Source of the DNA: Gammaproteobacteria bacterium
GTDB taxonomy: Bacteria; Pseudomonadota; Gammaproteobacteria; UBA1113
NCBI GenBank assembly: GCA_020051155.1
Contig: JAGVJK010000011.1
Coordinates: forward strand, 1-50,250
Length of the DNA: 50,250 nucleotides
Direction: 5' to 3'
Below, piece after piece: positions 1 to 8,377 of the stretch. The position numbers and the translations under genes are program-made. Numbering within the stretch: the stretch's first letter is position 1; every line of letters starts with the position of its first letter. The notes below the pieces were generated by a model. It did no database searches. It was not told where the DNA came from and saw only the letters and a program-made list of their open reading frames with translations.

Positions 1-88
1 AGTCGGCTCTTTTTTGCGGGATGTCGCGACCATGGATGGTACGTAGCGCCAAGGGCAGGATGCCCGTTCCCGCAAAAAAGAGCCGGCT
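1..88. repeat. Palindromic element with 21-bp arms next to hisIE
   Basis: Positions 1-21 and 68-88 are inverted copies of each other with one mismatch (arms contain TCTTTTTTGCGGGA / TCCCGCAAAAAAGAG). The interior holds a small hairpin, GGGCAGGATGCCC, at 53-65. The T- or A-run inside the arms could help end transcription of the his operon arriving from the right, but the 46-base gap between arms looks more like a MITE-type repeat than a simple terminator. A short CCT triplet run follows at about 121-137. No gene is visible in 1-152. Confidence 0.6.
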
Positions 89-152
89 AAAACAATGACA
101 CACAGATCCAGCAGCAACGATCCTCCTCCTCCTCCTCTCAAAACGCAAAACA

Positions 153-764
153 TCATACAGGCAATTTTCTCGCCCGCCCCGCAATCACCTCACTCAATTC
201 CAACAATGAAATCCCCTGATAAGTCAGCAACACAAACAAGTGATACAATAAATCCACCGCCTCATTGATCGTATCGTCTTTCGCTAATGCCAAAGACGCA
301 ATCACTACCTCCGTAGCTTCCTCTCCAACTTTCTGCGCCATACGCGGCAATCCTGCCTCATACAATGAGCATGTATAACTACAATCTTGAGGATTATTTT
401 TACGCTGCTGAAGCACATCAAACATATAAGAAAACCAATACAAAGGCGGTTGCGTTTCTATCTTAAAACAACTGACATCCCCAGTATGACAAGTAGGCCC
501 CTGCGGACGCGCTTGAATCAGCAAAGAATCATTATCACAATCCAATCCATAATTAACTAACAATAACTCATTGCCAGAAGTTTCCCCCTTCATCCACAAC
601 CGATTCTTCGTCCGACTAAAAAAAGTAACTTTCCCAGTTTCTAAAGTTTTCGTTAAAGCTTCCTCATTCATAAACCCCAGCATCAAGACTTGCAAGGTAT
701 CATAATCTTGCACACAGACCGGCAATAAACCATTTAATTTATCAAAATTAATTTTTTCTAACAT
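153..764 (-). CDS. hisI: Bifunctional phosphoribosyl-AMP cyclohydrolase / phosphoribosyl-ATP pyrophosphatase
   Basis: HisIE, 203 residues, catalyses steps 2 and 3 of histidine synthesis in the cytoplasm: removal of pyrophosphate from PR-ATP and ring opening of PR-AMP. The N-terminal half (about 1-110) is the cyclohydrolase, with the metal-binding stretch [12 protein letters not shown]. The C-terminal half (about 115-203) is the all-helical pyrophosphatase, with the [11 protein letters not shown] motif. The length is normal for the fused enterobacterial type. It is the last gene of the his operon, and its ATG lies inside the 3' end of hisF (7-base overlap), which suggests translational coupling. 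Confidence 0.96.
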   Translation of the reverse strand: MLEKINFDKLNGLLPVCVQDYDTLQVLMLGFMNEEALTKTLETGKVTFFSRTKNRLWMKGETSGNELLLVNYGLDCDNDSLLIQARPQGPTCHTGDVSCFKIETQPPLYWFSYMFDVLQQRKNNPQDCSYTCSLYEAGLPRMAQKVGEEATEVVIASLALAKDDTINEAVDLLYHLFVLLTYQGISLLELSEVIAGRARKLPV

Positions 765-1528
765 GGGCGCACCTTAATAGATTGTTCAGCCAAATATTGT
801 TTTAATTGCGGCAGATTTAACAGATTTTTATGAAAAACGCTAGCGGCTAAAGCACCACTCACCTTCGTTTCTTCAAACACTTGTTTAAAATGCTCATAAG
901 TTCCAGCACCACCGGAAGCAATGATAGGAATACTCGCTTGTTCCGCAATAGGTGCCAATTGTCGCACATCATAACCGCGACGCACACCATCTTGATTCAT
1001 ACAATTCACCACAATTTCACCCGCACCACGAGCAATCACTTCCTCAATCCAAGCAAAGGTTTTGATACCCGCCGGCCGTGTTTTGGCAGCATCCCCAGTA
1101 TATTGATAAACAAAATACTCACCCGCTTGTTCAAAGCTATCAACCCCAACCACCACGCACTGCTGACCAAAACGTTGCGCCAGCTCAGTAATTAATTGTG
1201 GATTTTCAATGGCGGGTGAATTGATGGAAATTTTATCCGCCCCTTGCGCTAAAATTTTCTCAGCATCATCAATACTTTTAATCCCACCTGCAACACAAAA
1301 AGGGATATCAATACAGTCAGAAATTTTTTTAACCCAAGTACTTTTTACCACACGTTGCTCACTGCTAGCGGTAATGTCATAAAACACCAACTCATCGGCA
1401 CCTTCATCACAATACTTTTGAGCCAGCGTCACAATATCGCCCACAATTTCATGCTGCTTAAAGGCCACACCTTTCACCACTTTATCGTCTAACACATCCA
1501 AGCAGGGAATTATTCGTTGTTTAAGCAT
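758..1528 (-). CDS. hisF: Imidazole glycerol phosphate synthase, cyclase subunit
   Basis: HisF, 256 residues, a (beta/alpha)8 barrel. It uses ammonia from HisH to turn PRFAR into imidazole glycerol phosphate and AICAR. It opens with [11 protein letters not shown], whose Asp is the usual N-terminal catalytic acid, and has VAGGIKS and IIASGGAGT phosphate-binding turns and VVVGVDSFE in the second half-barrel. Length is typical. It overlaps hisA by 19 bases and hisIE by 7. The AICAR released feeds purine synthesis, whose adenylosuccinate synthetase (purA) is also in this window. Confidence 0.97.
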   Translation of the reverse strand: MLKQRIIPCLDVLDDKVVKGVAFKQHEIVGDIVTLAQKYCDEGADELVFYDITASSEQRVVKSTWVKKISDCIDIPFCVAGGIKSIDDAEKILAQGADKISINSPAIENPQLITELAQRFGQQCVVVGVDSFEQAGEYFVYQYTGDAAKTRPAGIKTFAWIEEVIARGAGEIVVNCMNQDGVRRGYDVRQLAPIAEQASIPIIASGGAGTYEHFKQVFEETKVSGALAASVFHKNLLNLPQLKQYLAEQSIKVRPC

Positions 1529-2241
1529 TGCAAAACCTCCGGCAGTGATAAGGTGTTTTCATAAAAAGCTTTACCGATGATGCAGCCAGCTAAACCACTT
1601 TTATTTAACTGCGTAACATCTTGCAAACGGCTAATGCCACCAGAAGCTTGTAATTTTAATGTAGGAAATTTTAATAAACACTCTTGATAAACCGCAAGAT
1701 TAGGTCCTTGCTGCATGCCATCTTTGCTAATATCCGTACACAGCACTTGTGTGACGGAGCTAAACAAAGACAAAACATCCCACAAGCTTTGTGTCGTTTG
1801 TGTTTGCCAACCATCCGCTGCTAAATAAGGCACACCTTGTTGTAAACGAAAATCTAGAGCGAGTACGATGGTTTCAGGACCATAGGTATCCAACCATGCT
1901 TGAGTTTGCAGAATATTTGATAACGCCTGTGTGCCAATCACCACCCGTTTAACACCAGTGGATAATAGAGTATCAATATCTTGTGTGGTGCGAATGCCAC
2001 CGCCTACTTGTACAGTGCCCGAAAAAATAGAAACGATATCAGCGATCAAATCCACCTGGGCTAAGGAACCGTTTTTTGCACCATCTAAATCAACCACGTG
2101 TAAAACCGTAGCGCCTTCTCGTTTAAATTGTTCCGCCACTTTTTGTGGCGTGTTGGTATAGGTGACGGTTTGATTAAAATCACCTTGTTTTAATCGCACG
2201 CATTGCCCTTGTTTCAAATCGATGCTGGGGATGATGATCAT
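1510..2241 (-). CDS. hisA: ProFAR isomerase (phosphoribosylformimino-AICAR-P isomerase)
   Basis: HisA, 243 residues, the barrel paralogue of HisF. It carries out the Amadori isomerisation of ProFAR to PRFAR. It begins [17 protein letters not shown], where the Asp of SIDL is the first catalytic acid. VQVGGGIRT and LQASGGIS are the phosphate-binding turns, and CTDISKDGM carries the second catalytic Asp. Length is as expected. The start codon overlaps the hisH stop (ATGA), and the 3' end overlaps hisF. Confidence 0.96.
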   Translation of the reverse strand: MIIIPSIDLKQGQCVRLKQGDFNQTVTYTNTPQKVAEQFKREGATVLHVVDLDGAKNGSLAQVDLIADIVSIFSGTVQVGGGIRTTQDIDTLLSTGVKRVVIGTQALSNILQTQAWLDTYGPETIVLALDFRLQQGVPYLAADGWQTQTTQSLWDVLSLFSSVTQVLCTDISKDGMQQGPNLAVYQECLLKFPTLKLQASGGISRLQDVTQLNKSGLAGCIIGKAFYENTLSLPEVLQCLNNE

Positions 2242-2849
2242 AACCGGTCTCCTGATATCGTAATAAAATTTTTCAAAAGTGTAGCGCCGACTTTACCAGA
2301 TTTTTCTGGGTGAAATTGTACGCCGTAAAAATTATCTTTACGCAAAATCGCTGAAAATGGATTGCCGTATTGGCAAGTGCCGAGCGTATAGTCAGCATTA
2401 GTATCTGCCGCAAAGCTGTGAACAAAATAAAAATCATCAGCAGCGTTGATGCCGGATAACAAAGGATCTTGTTGCAATGTTTCCATATTATTCCACCCCA
2501 TGTGTGGCACAATGGATGCGTTTTTTATTTTTTTAACATCTAAGGGAATAATATTTAACATTGCAACATTTCCTTCCTCTGAGTAACGACATAAAAGCTG
2601 CAATCCCAAACAAATACCTAATACCGGTTGACGTAGATTTTTAATAATATCTACCAAATTTTTTTCGCACAATTGCTGCATCGCATATTGCGCCATCCCA
2701 ACACCCGGCAAAATAACATGACTGGCTTGTTGAATACATTCAACATCGCTTGTTATGTTGGAAGCAATGCCGAGGCGTGTTAATGCCACTTGGATCGACA
2801 TAAAGTTACTACCGCCGGACTCAATGATTGCGACATAAGGCATAGTCAT
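2238..2849 (-). CDS. hisH: Imidazole glycerol phosphate synthase, glutaminase subunit
   Basis: HisH, 203 residues, a class I glutamine amidotransferase that makes ammonia for HisF. The nucleophile elbow GICLGLQLL (Cys) and the YGVQFHPEKS segment (His and Glu) complete the triad. The N-terminal VAIIESGGSNFMS is the usual opening. Translation could begin at MTMPYVAI (2849) or at the second Met (2843). The first forms an ATGA overlap with hisCB and is preferred. Its neighbours on both sides are his genes, as needed for a 1:1 HisF-HisH complex. Confidence 0.96.
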   Translation of the reverse strand: MTMPYVAIIESGGSNFMSIQVALTRLGIASNITSDVECIQQASHVILPGVGMAQYAMQQLCEKNLVDIIKNLRQPVLGICLGLQLLCRYSEEGNVAMLNIIPLDVKKIKNASIVPHMGWNNMETLQQDPLLSGINAADDFYFVHSFAADTNADYTLGTCQYGNPFSAILRKDNFYGVQFHPEKSGKVGATLLKNFITISGDRL

Positions 2850-4486
2850 AAAGCCCCCTTCGTTGTAGGTAAAGCATCGCCTTCAATGTTAATAGCTTGC
2901 TTTAATGCTTTAGCAAAGCATTTAAAACACGACTCCACCATGTGGTGCGTATTTTCACCAAGGATATCTATGTGAAAGGTGGCTTTCATATTCTGACTGA
3001 GAGTCGTAAAAAAATGTTTCACCATTTCCACGGGGAATTCACCAATCTGCGGCGCATTAAAGGTTGCATTGAATAAGCAATAGCCGCGACCATCTAAGTC
3101 GATACTGACTTTTGCTTCTGCTTCATCCATCGGTAATAAAAATCCATAACGAGCAATGCCTCGTTTATTACCGAGTGCTTCTTTGATGGCTAAACCTAAG
3201 ACGATGGCCACATCTTCGATCGTATGGTGACTATCCACCTCCAGATCGCCCGTTGCTTTTAATTCAATGGACATGCCACTGTGACGAGCTAATTGTTCTA
3301 ACATGTGATCGAAAAAACCAATGCCGGTGTTGATCTGAGAACAACCTTGCTCGTCGAGCGCAACAAAGGCCATAATCTCTGTTTCTTTTGTTTTACGTGC
3401 TTGATAAGAGGAACGAACCATGATGTTCTCACTATCCAGCAAACCTAAAGCAGCTAATAAGCGTTGATTTTCATCAAAAGTACCAATGCTAAGACGTAAC
3501 GCACCAGGAATCATTTGACTTCGATTGCGAATAATAATGCCCTTGCTTTTTAATGTTTGGTAAAGTTCATCTGGATTTTCCACACGAATTAAAATGAAGT
3601 TTGCTTCACTTGGATAAACTTCCAAAATAGTCGATGATTGTTGCAACAGCGCATACAGTCGTTCGCGCTCTTGTTTGAGCAGAGTAATTTGTCGATCAGC
3701 ATAGGCAATCCCCATGGGCGACAAACTTTTAACGGCCATATCAGCGCTTAAAGTGGGAATAGGGTAGGGCGGTATGATTTTACGTAATAATTGAATAATC
3801 ATTGGATTAGCCAAGACGGAACCAATTCTAGCACCGGCTAAACCATAAGCTTTCGACAAAGTTCGCATCACAACTAAATTATCAAATTGTGCTAGCAACG
3901 TGCTAGCCGATAATCCATTAGAAAATTCGATATAAGCCTCATCCACCACAATCAACGAGCGCTGACGATACAATTCACAAAGCGCACTGATTTTTTCTAA
4001 AGAAATTAAGTTACCCGTAGGATTATTAGGCGTGCACAAAAAGATCATTTTTGTATCTTGCAAGGTGCTGAGCTGAGGCCAATCTAACTCAAACTGATCG
4101 TCTAACGGAATTTTACGCACGTTGATGCCATTGATATCTGCAGCTACTTGATAATAACCAAAGGTGGGTGGCAACATGGCGATGCTATCTTGATAGGGCG
4201 TACAAAAAGCGCGAATCAATAAATCGATCCCTTCATCCATGCCACGTGTTATCAATAACTGTTCATAGCTAACGCCATAGAGGTTCGCCAATTTATTGCA
4301 AAGCGCGACAGGTTGCGGTTCTGGATAGCGATTAAGATTCAACGCATTTTCATCTCCATAGGGAGCATTGGGGTTTTCATTCGCATCTAATTTTATTTCC
4401 TGCGTGCCTTGATACTCACCTCGCGCCGAGCTGTAAGGTGTTAATGCTAAAATCTCAGGCCGTGCAATTTGATTAAGCCAATTCAT
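2846..4486 (-). CDS. Fused histidinol-phosphate aminotransferase / imidazoleglycerol-phosphate dehydratase
   Basis: A single 546-residue reading frame holds two his enzymes. Residues 1 to about 350 are HisC, a PLP fold-type I aminotransferase: LDANENPNAPY near 33-43, CTPNNPTGN at 151-159, VVDEAY around 181-186 and the Schiff-base Lys in TLSKAYGLAGAR (Lys212). Residues from about 357 to 546 are the HisB dehydratase, with FFDHMLEQ, HHTIED (420-425) and ENTHHMVESC, the histidine/acid clusters that bind two Mn ions. In enterobacteria HisB is fused to a HAD phosphatase and not to HisC. That phosphatase is absent here and hisN probably replaces it. An in-frame ATG at the junction (residue 356, position 3421) has only a weak ribosome site, so separate translation of the dehydratase is possible but unproven. 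Confidence 0.93.
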   Translation of the reverse strand: MNWLNQIARPEILALTPYSSARGEYQGTQEIKLDANENPNAPYGDENALNLNRYPEPQPVALCNKLANLYGVSYEQLLITRGMDEGIDLLIRAFCTPYQDSIAMLPPTFGYYQVAADINGINVRKIPLDDQFELDWPQLSTLQDTKMIFLCTPNNPTGNLISLEKISALCELYRQRSLIVVDEAYIEFSNGLSASTLLAQFDNLVVMRTLSKAYGLAGARIGSVLANPMIIQLLRKIIPPYPIPTLSADMAVKSLSPMGIAYADRQITLLKQERERLYALLQQSSTILEVYPSEANFILIRVENPDELYQTLKSKGIIIRNRSQMIPGALRLSIGTFDENQRLLAALGLLDSENIMVRSSYQARKTKETEIMAFVALDEQGCSQINTGIGFFDHMLEQLARHSGMSIELKATGDLEVDSHHTIEDVAIVLGLAIKEALGNKRGIARYGFLLPMDEAEAKVSIDLDGRGYCLFNATFNAPQIGEFPVEMVKHFFTTLSQNMKATFHIDILGENTHHMVESCFKCFAKALKQAINIEGDALPTTKGAL

Positions 4487-5795
4487 AGGATGTCTCCTGC
4501 AAATAAGTTCGTCGAAGGGTGACAGAATTTTTGTGTCCGGATAATCCCTCTAACTCTGCTAATAATTCCACACAGGGTGCTAATGTTAATAAGCCTTGCG
4601 CGGTGATTTCTTGAAAGGTCATCGCCTTCATGAAACTTTCAGGGCCTAAGCCACTATAGCTTTTAGCATAACCCTGAGTGGGTAGCACGTGATTGGGGCC
4701 GCAAGCGTAATCACCTAATGCCTCAGCAGACCATGGGCCAATAAAGACAGCGCCTGCGTTTGTAATATCTTTAAGACACGCTTGTGGATTGCTGATATTT
4801 AGAATCAAGTGCTCCGGTGCATAATCATTAGAAATACGCACACAGGTATCGAGATCGGGCGCGACAATGATCACACTGTTTTCTAAGGATTGCTGAGCAA
4901 TAGCTTTGCGATCTAAGGTTTCTAATTGTAATTTTATTTCACGCGCAACAGCGTTTGCTAAATTAACATCCGTAGTGAGTAGAATCGCTCGTGATTTTGC
5001 ATCATGCTCAGCCTGCGCCAAGAGATCCGATGCGATAAAAGAAGCGCGGCTATCACTATCTGCAATGATTAATACTTCCGAGGGACCCGCAGGTAAATCG
5101 ATAGCTGCACCTTGTGGATCACAAGAGACTTGTAATTTTGCTTCAGTGACATATTGATTGCCAGGGCCAAATATCTTTTGCACCTTGGGAATGGTTTCAG
5201 TGCCATAGGCTAAAGCCGCAATCGCCTGGGCACCACCCACCTTATAGAGTGTGCGAATACCACAACGTCGCGCTGCATATAACAAAACGGGATTAATTGT
5301 GCCATCCTTATTCGGTGGCGTTGTCACAATAATTTCTTTACAGCCAGCAATGACCGCAGGAATAGCCAGCATTAATAGCGCAGAAAAAAGCGGCGCTGTA
5401 CCATTAGGAATATAAAGCCCAACGCGTTCAATAGGACGATATTCGCGCGTGAGTCGAATACCGTTTTGATCCAGCGTTACAGCTTGCGGTAACAATGCTG
5501 TGTGAAATTGCCAAATATTTTCATAAGCCACTTCAATGGCACGTTGAATATCTTTATTCAACGTGTCTGCTAGCTGCCATTGACCATTCGTATCAGAAAA
5601 TGATAATTCCTCCGGATAATAACCATCAAATTGTTGCGTATATTGCTTCACTGCAGCATCTTTATTTTGTCGCACCGTTTTAATAATGCCTTCTACCGTT
5701 TCTTTAACAGTACTTGTAGCAAAGGCTGTTTCAGCGCGACAGCAACGGGTCGCTTGTGTGATGTCATCACCCGCGTTAAAGGTAATAATTTTCAT
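4473..5795 (-). CDS. hisD: Histidinol dehydrogenase
   Basis: HisD, 440 residues, a zinc enzyme that oxidises L-histidinol to L-histidine in two NAD-dependent steps, the end of the pathway. Signature stretches include IPNGTAPLFSAL, the GPGNQYVTEAK nucleotide-site region, DLPAGPSEVLIIAD, the catalytic DYAPEHL and the zinc-ligand region GPNHVLPT. Length is typical. The ATG overlaps the hisG stop (ATGA), and the 3' end overlaps hisCB by 14 bases. Confidence 0.97.
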   Translation of the reverse strand: MKIITFNAGDDITQATRCCRAETAFATSTVKETVEGIIKTVRQNKDAAVKQYTQQFDGYYPEELSFSDTNGQWQLADTLNKDIQRAIEVAYENIWQFHTALLPQAVTLDQNGIRLTREYRPIERVGLYIPNGTAPLFSALLMLAIPAVIAGCKEIIVTTPPNKDGTINPVLLYAARRCGIRTLYKVGGAQAIAALAYGTETIPKVQKIFGPGNQYVTEAKLQVSCDPQGAAIDLPAGPSEVLIIADSDSRASFIASDLLAQAEHDAKSRAILLTTDVNLANAVAREIKLQLETLDRKAIAQQSLENSVIIVAPDLDTCVRISNDYAPEHLILNISNPQACLKDITNAGAVFIGPWSAEALGDYACGPNHVLPTQGYAKSYSGLGPESFMKAMTFQEITAQGLLTLAPCVELLAELEGLSGHKNSVTLRRTYLQETSYELA

Positions 5796-6463
5796 ACAGC
5801 CTCCGCTTTTAGCAAATTAATTCTTGAAAATAGTTGGTTAAAAAACATTTTCTTATTGCTGAGACTTGCGGTTTTGTTACTGACTAACACGGCTTCGCTG
5901 TTCATGACAGTCATGAAGGGTATTAGGCCATTAGCTCTCAAAGTTGCACCACTGGAGACTAAATCGCAAATGATATCAGCAATTCCCATTTTTGGGGCCA
6001 GCTCAACGGAACCACGTAACACAACAATCTTGGCATTGATATTATTTTTTAATAGAAATTTTTTTAAAATATTAGGGTAAGAAGTTGCGATAGAAGCACC
6101 TTCTAAATCTTGCAAATTACGATAAGCACTCTCTTTAGGGATCGCTAAACTTAATTGGCATTTAGAAAATCCTAGGGGTGCTATCAATTCTAGTTCCTCA
6201 CAAGCCTTCGCATTTTCTTCGCAGTATTCTTCAAAGACATTACGACCAATGATCCCTAAGTCGCAGACACCGCTATCGAGAAAGGTGGGAATGTCATCAT
6301 CTCTTGCAAAAAATACATCAACCCCAGCACTATGATCTTGAAGAAATAATTGATTTTTATCAGGAAAGACATTGATCCCGCATTGTTGTAATAGGTCTTG
6401 GCTGCCTTGCGCCAATTTGCCTGTTTTTTGTAAAGCGATTCGTATTCGATTGCCCGGTTGCAT
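5792..6463 (-). CDS. hisG: ATP phosphoribosyltransferase, catalytic core only
   Basis: HisG joins ATP and PRPP, the first and normally feedback-controlled step of histidine synthesis. The start at 6463 has an AAGGGG site 7 bases upstream; an in-frame ATG at 6502 lacks one. The protein is 223 residues. It has the long-form opening (RIRIALQKTGKL), RDDDIPTFLDSG, the IATSYPNILKK segment, a GSVELAPKMG loop and CDLVSSGATLRANGL (PRPP site). It stops just after the catalytic lobes (LFSRINLLKAEAV). The roughly 75-residue ACT-like regulatory domain of long HisG (about 299 residues in E. coli) is missing. No hisZ is in the window. The stop overlaps the hisD start, so no remnant of the lost domain lies between. 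Confidence 0.93.
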   Translation of the reverse strand: MQPGNRIRIALQKTGKLAQGSQDLLQQCGINVFPDKNQLFLQDHSAGVDVFFARDDDIPTFLDSGVCDLGIIGRNVFEEYCEENAKACEELELIAPLGFSKCQLSLAIPKESAYRNLQDLEGASIATSYPNILKKFLLKNNINAKIVVLRGSVELAPKMGIADIICDLVSSGATLRANGLIPFMTVMNSEAVLVSNKTASLSNKKMFFNQLFSRINLLKAEAV

Positions 6464-6526
6464 TTGTTTTCCCCTTGAAGTAATATAGCACTGTGCTAGC
6501 ATAGTAGAACAGAAGGGGGTGTGTCA
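6464..6526. promoter_or_regulatory. Divergent his operon / hisN promoter region
   Basis: Only 63 bases separate the two divergent starts, so both promoters must lie here or inside the genes. On the minus strand a TATATT -10-like box (6482-6487) lies about 20 bases before the hisG ATG. On the plus strand TTGAAG (6475-6480) and TAGCAT (6497-6502) are spaced 16 bases apart ahead of hisN. The two overlap, so they may compete. No his-leader peptide or attenuator is visible in this short space. Confidence 0.35.
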
Positions 6527-7294
6527 ATGAGGCAGCAACAAAAAATGACGAAAGAAATTAACCGCCTTTGGATTCAGGTAGCGCAGGAGCTAGCGGATAG
6601 GGCTGGGGGTATTGCGCGCTCCTACTTTAGGAAAGACCCGCAGGTGACGTTAAAAGAGGGGTTATCACCAGTAACTGCAGCAGATTTAGCTATTGAGCGG
6701 GCGATGCGGGATTTATTACAACAGTATCTGCCGAGTCATGGCATTTTAGGAGAAGAGTATGGCATGACGCAGTCGCAGGATAGTCGATACCTGTGGGTAT
6801 TGGATCCCATCGACGGCACCACCAGCTTTGCCTGCGGCAAACCCACGTTTTGTACGCTGATTGCCTTGCTTGAGGATGATAAACCGATATTAGGTATTAT
6901 TGATCAGCCGATTACTCGAGAACGATGGCTGGGGTTGGCTGGTGAGAGAAGTCAATTTAATGGTGCTTATATTCCTGAACGCGAAGCAGCTGTTTCACAG
7001 GAGTTACGTCTAGCGTGCACGACGCCTGCGATGTTCAAAACAGATGAGGAAAAAACTAAATGGCAAGAGATACAACGAAGAGCATCGGTGATTTCCTATG
7101 GCGGCGATGCTTATAATTACGGATTACTTGCCTTAGGTTGCCTGGATCTAATTTGCGAAGCCGATTTGAAATTCTACGATGTCGCTGCGTTGATTCCGAT
7201 TATTGAAGGCGCAGGCGGCCGCATTAGCGATTGGCAAGGCCAAGCGTTACGTTGTGAAGGATTTAAAGGACAGGTGTTAGCTGCGCGGACGTAA
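6527..7294 (+). CDS. hisN: Histidinol-phosphatase, inositol-monophosphatase family
   Basis: A 255-residue Mg-dependent phosphatase of the IMPase fold. It most likely dephosphorylates histidinol phosphate, the one his step not covered by the adjacent operon. Metal-site motifs are GEEYG (about residues 75-80), WVLDPIDGTTSF and GGDAYNYGLLALG, followed by FYDVAALIPIIEGAGG. These last two read like the HisN subgroup and less like SuhB or CysQ. ATG 6527 sits 6-8 bases after AGAAGGGGG; an in-frame GTG at 6521 is too close to that site. The gene is divergent from hisG. CysQ or a general inositol phosphatase is the alternative, but context favours HisN. Confidence 0.85.
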   Translation: MRQQQKMTKEINRLWIQVAQELADRAGGIARSYFRKDPQVTLKEGLSPVTAADLAIERAMRDLLQQYLPSHGILGEEYGMTQSQDSRYLWVLDPIDGTTSFACGKPTFCTLIALLEDDKPILGIIDQPITRERWLGLAGERSQFNGAYIPEREAAVSQELRLACTTPAMFKTDEEKTKWQEIQRRASVISYGGDAYNYGLLALGCLDLICEADLKFYDVAALIPIIEGAGGRISDWQGQALRCEGFKGQVLAART

Positions 7295-7532
7295 GAGGTT
7301 ATCATCAATGACATCGGTGGAACAAAAAGTCCTTCTCTATAACATAGTTAATGATACGAGGAAGTGTCAGGATGACATCCATCATTAAGATGAAGGTGAA
7401 ACCAGCCTCGATGAAACAGGAAGTTAACACCAAAACTACTGTAAGGTAGATTTGGATGGGTTTAACAGAATGGAGCATAAAACCTTCCCTAAATGCTCGC
7501 GACTATCAATAATATTTGCTATACTTCGTCTT

Positions 7533-7718
7533 ATGAAAAAAAAATCATTATCCAACACAAATCCGTACCTTAAAGGTCACAATAGAAAGGCGCTAGCTGC
7601 TCGTTCTACTGCAACATCTTGTGGGGTAGAGGGTGTGACAGTGGATCCCACTCTTCCGCTCAATATAGAAATACCACGTCGACCTAAACGTATCTATAAC
7701 ACTCTTAAAAAAGATTAA
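7533..7718 (+). CDS. Small protein with Fic-inhibitor-like motif (candidate antitoxin)
   Basis: A 61-residue basic protein from ATG 7533. A longer reading from a TTG at 7452 is possible but poorly supported. It contains NTNPYLK near the N-terminus and then S29-C-G-V-E33-G34, which fits the [S/T]xxxE[G/N] inhibitory-helix motif known from Fic regulators. VbhA, a separate antitoxin of a Fic enzyme, is of similar size. It converges on the Fic gene and the two share a TTAA in which each strand reads its TAA stop. A TATACT box at 7520-7525 lies so close to the ATG that the message may be leaderless. The motif is seen; the antitoxin role is inferred. Confidence 0.6.
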   Translation: MKKKSLSNTNPYLKGHNRKALAARSTATSCGVEGVTVDPTLPLNIEIPRRPKRIYNTLKKD

Positions 7719-8377
7719 GCAGAATCCTGAAGTAGCTTATAAAACACTTTCTGGATAGGCTCGTTGTTCCCCGCGAATGCGGCATGAATTGCTTTTATAT
7801 AGCCGTCAAACCCATCAGAATTTTTTGTTCGATCGATGCTAATGTAGTTTAATTGCGGCATACCCGCTTGCATCGACATTAAATTTGTTAATAATCGGCT
7901 AAGTCTACCATTTCCCTCTCGAAAAGGATGAATGATAATGAGCTCGGCATGTGTGCTACCAAGAATGTAAGCTAGTTTATTTCTATCTGTTTCATGGCAT
8001 GGCGTATATCGGTTAAGGAAATTATTCTCAAACTCTTGCATGAGTTCAGCAATACGATTGGGTGCAGCAAATGGAAACCCAGCTTTAGACATATTGACAG
8101 TTCTATACTTTCCTGCAAAAGGATAGATATCTCCAAGCCACAATTCATGGAACATACAAATATCATCGGCAGTGAAGACCTGGTCTTGCTCGACGATGTC
8201 TTCCAGCTCAAGCTCCGTACGCTGCAATTCGCTAGCTTCTATCTGATCAATAATTTCCTTTGAGGTAATATGTAAATAATTTTTTAGTACTTCGTCGTTT
8301 GAACCTGGTTCATAGCCTTCATCTTCTGGAACAAAATAACGGTCATTGTTTTTCAAGATTGAATTCCTTACCAACAC
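7715..8377 (-). CDS. Fic-domain protein, probable AMP-transferase
   Basis: A 220-residue Fic/Doc-fold protein. Fic enzymes usually transfer AMP from ATP to a Ser, Thr or Tyr of a target. The catalytic loop HPFREGNGRLSR (about residues 150-161) is intact, including the His, the Glu-Gly-Asn-Gly-Arg core and the second Arg. The flap region LGDIYPFAGKYRTVNMSKAGFPF lies at about 81-103. I see no internal [S/T]xxxE[G/N] helix, so inhibition may need a partner, perhaps the small convergent gene. The GTG at 8377 lies within the 3' end of add (35-base overlap). A TTG at 8356 with TAAGGA 8 bases upstream is an alternative start giving 213 residues. It may be a toxin-type enzyme or a secreted effector; the sequence does not decide. 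Confidence 0.88.
   Translation of the reverse strand: MLVRNSILKNNDRYFVPEDEGYEPGSNDEVLKNYLHITSKEIIDQIEASELQRTELELEDIVEQDQVFTADDICMFHELWLGDIYPFAGKYRTVNMSKAGFPFAAPNRIAELMQEFENNFLNRYTPCHETDRNKLAYILGSTHAELIIIHPFREGNGRLSRLLTNLMSMQAGMPQLNYISIDRTKNSDGFDGYIKAIHAAFAGNNEPIQKVFYKLLQDSA

Noticed and set aside
121..137. CCT triplet run considered as a regulatory microsatellite
   Set aside because: It is very short and lies beyond the stop of the his operon, with no gene starting nearby in the window.
881..1195. Plus-strand frame of 104 codons inside hisF
   Set aside because: It is antisense to a well-conserved enzyme, rich in His, Thr and Asn as expected of a mirror frame, and has no start signals.
5792..5800. 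Frameshift as the cause of the short HisG
   Set aside because: The stop is fused to the hisD ATG and no leftover regulatory-domain sequence lies between, so a clean loss fits better.
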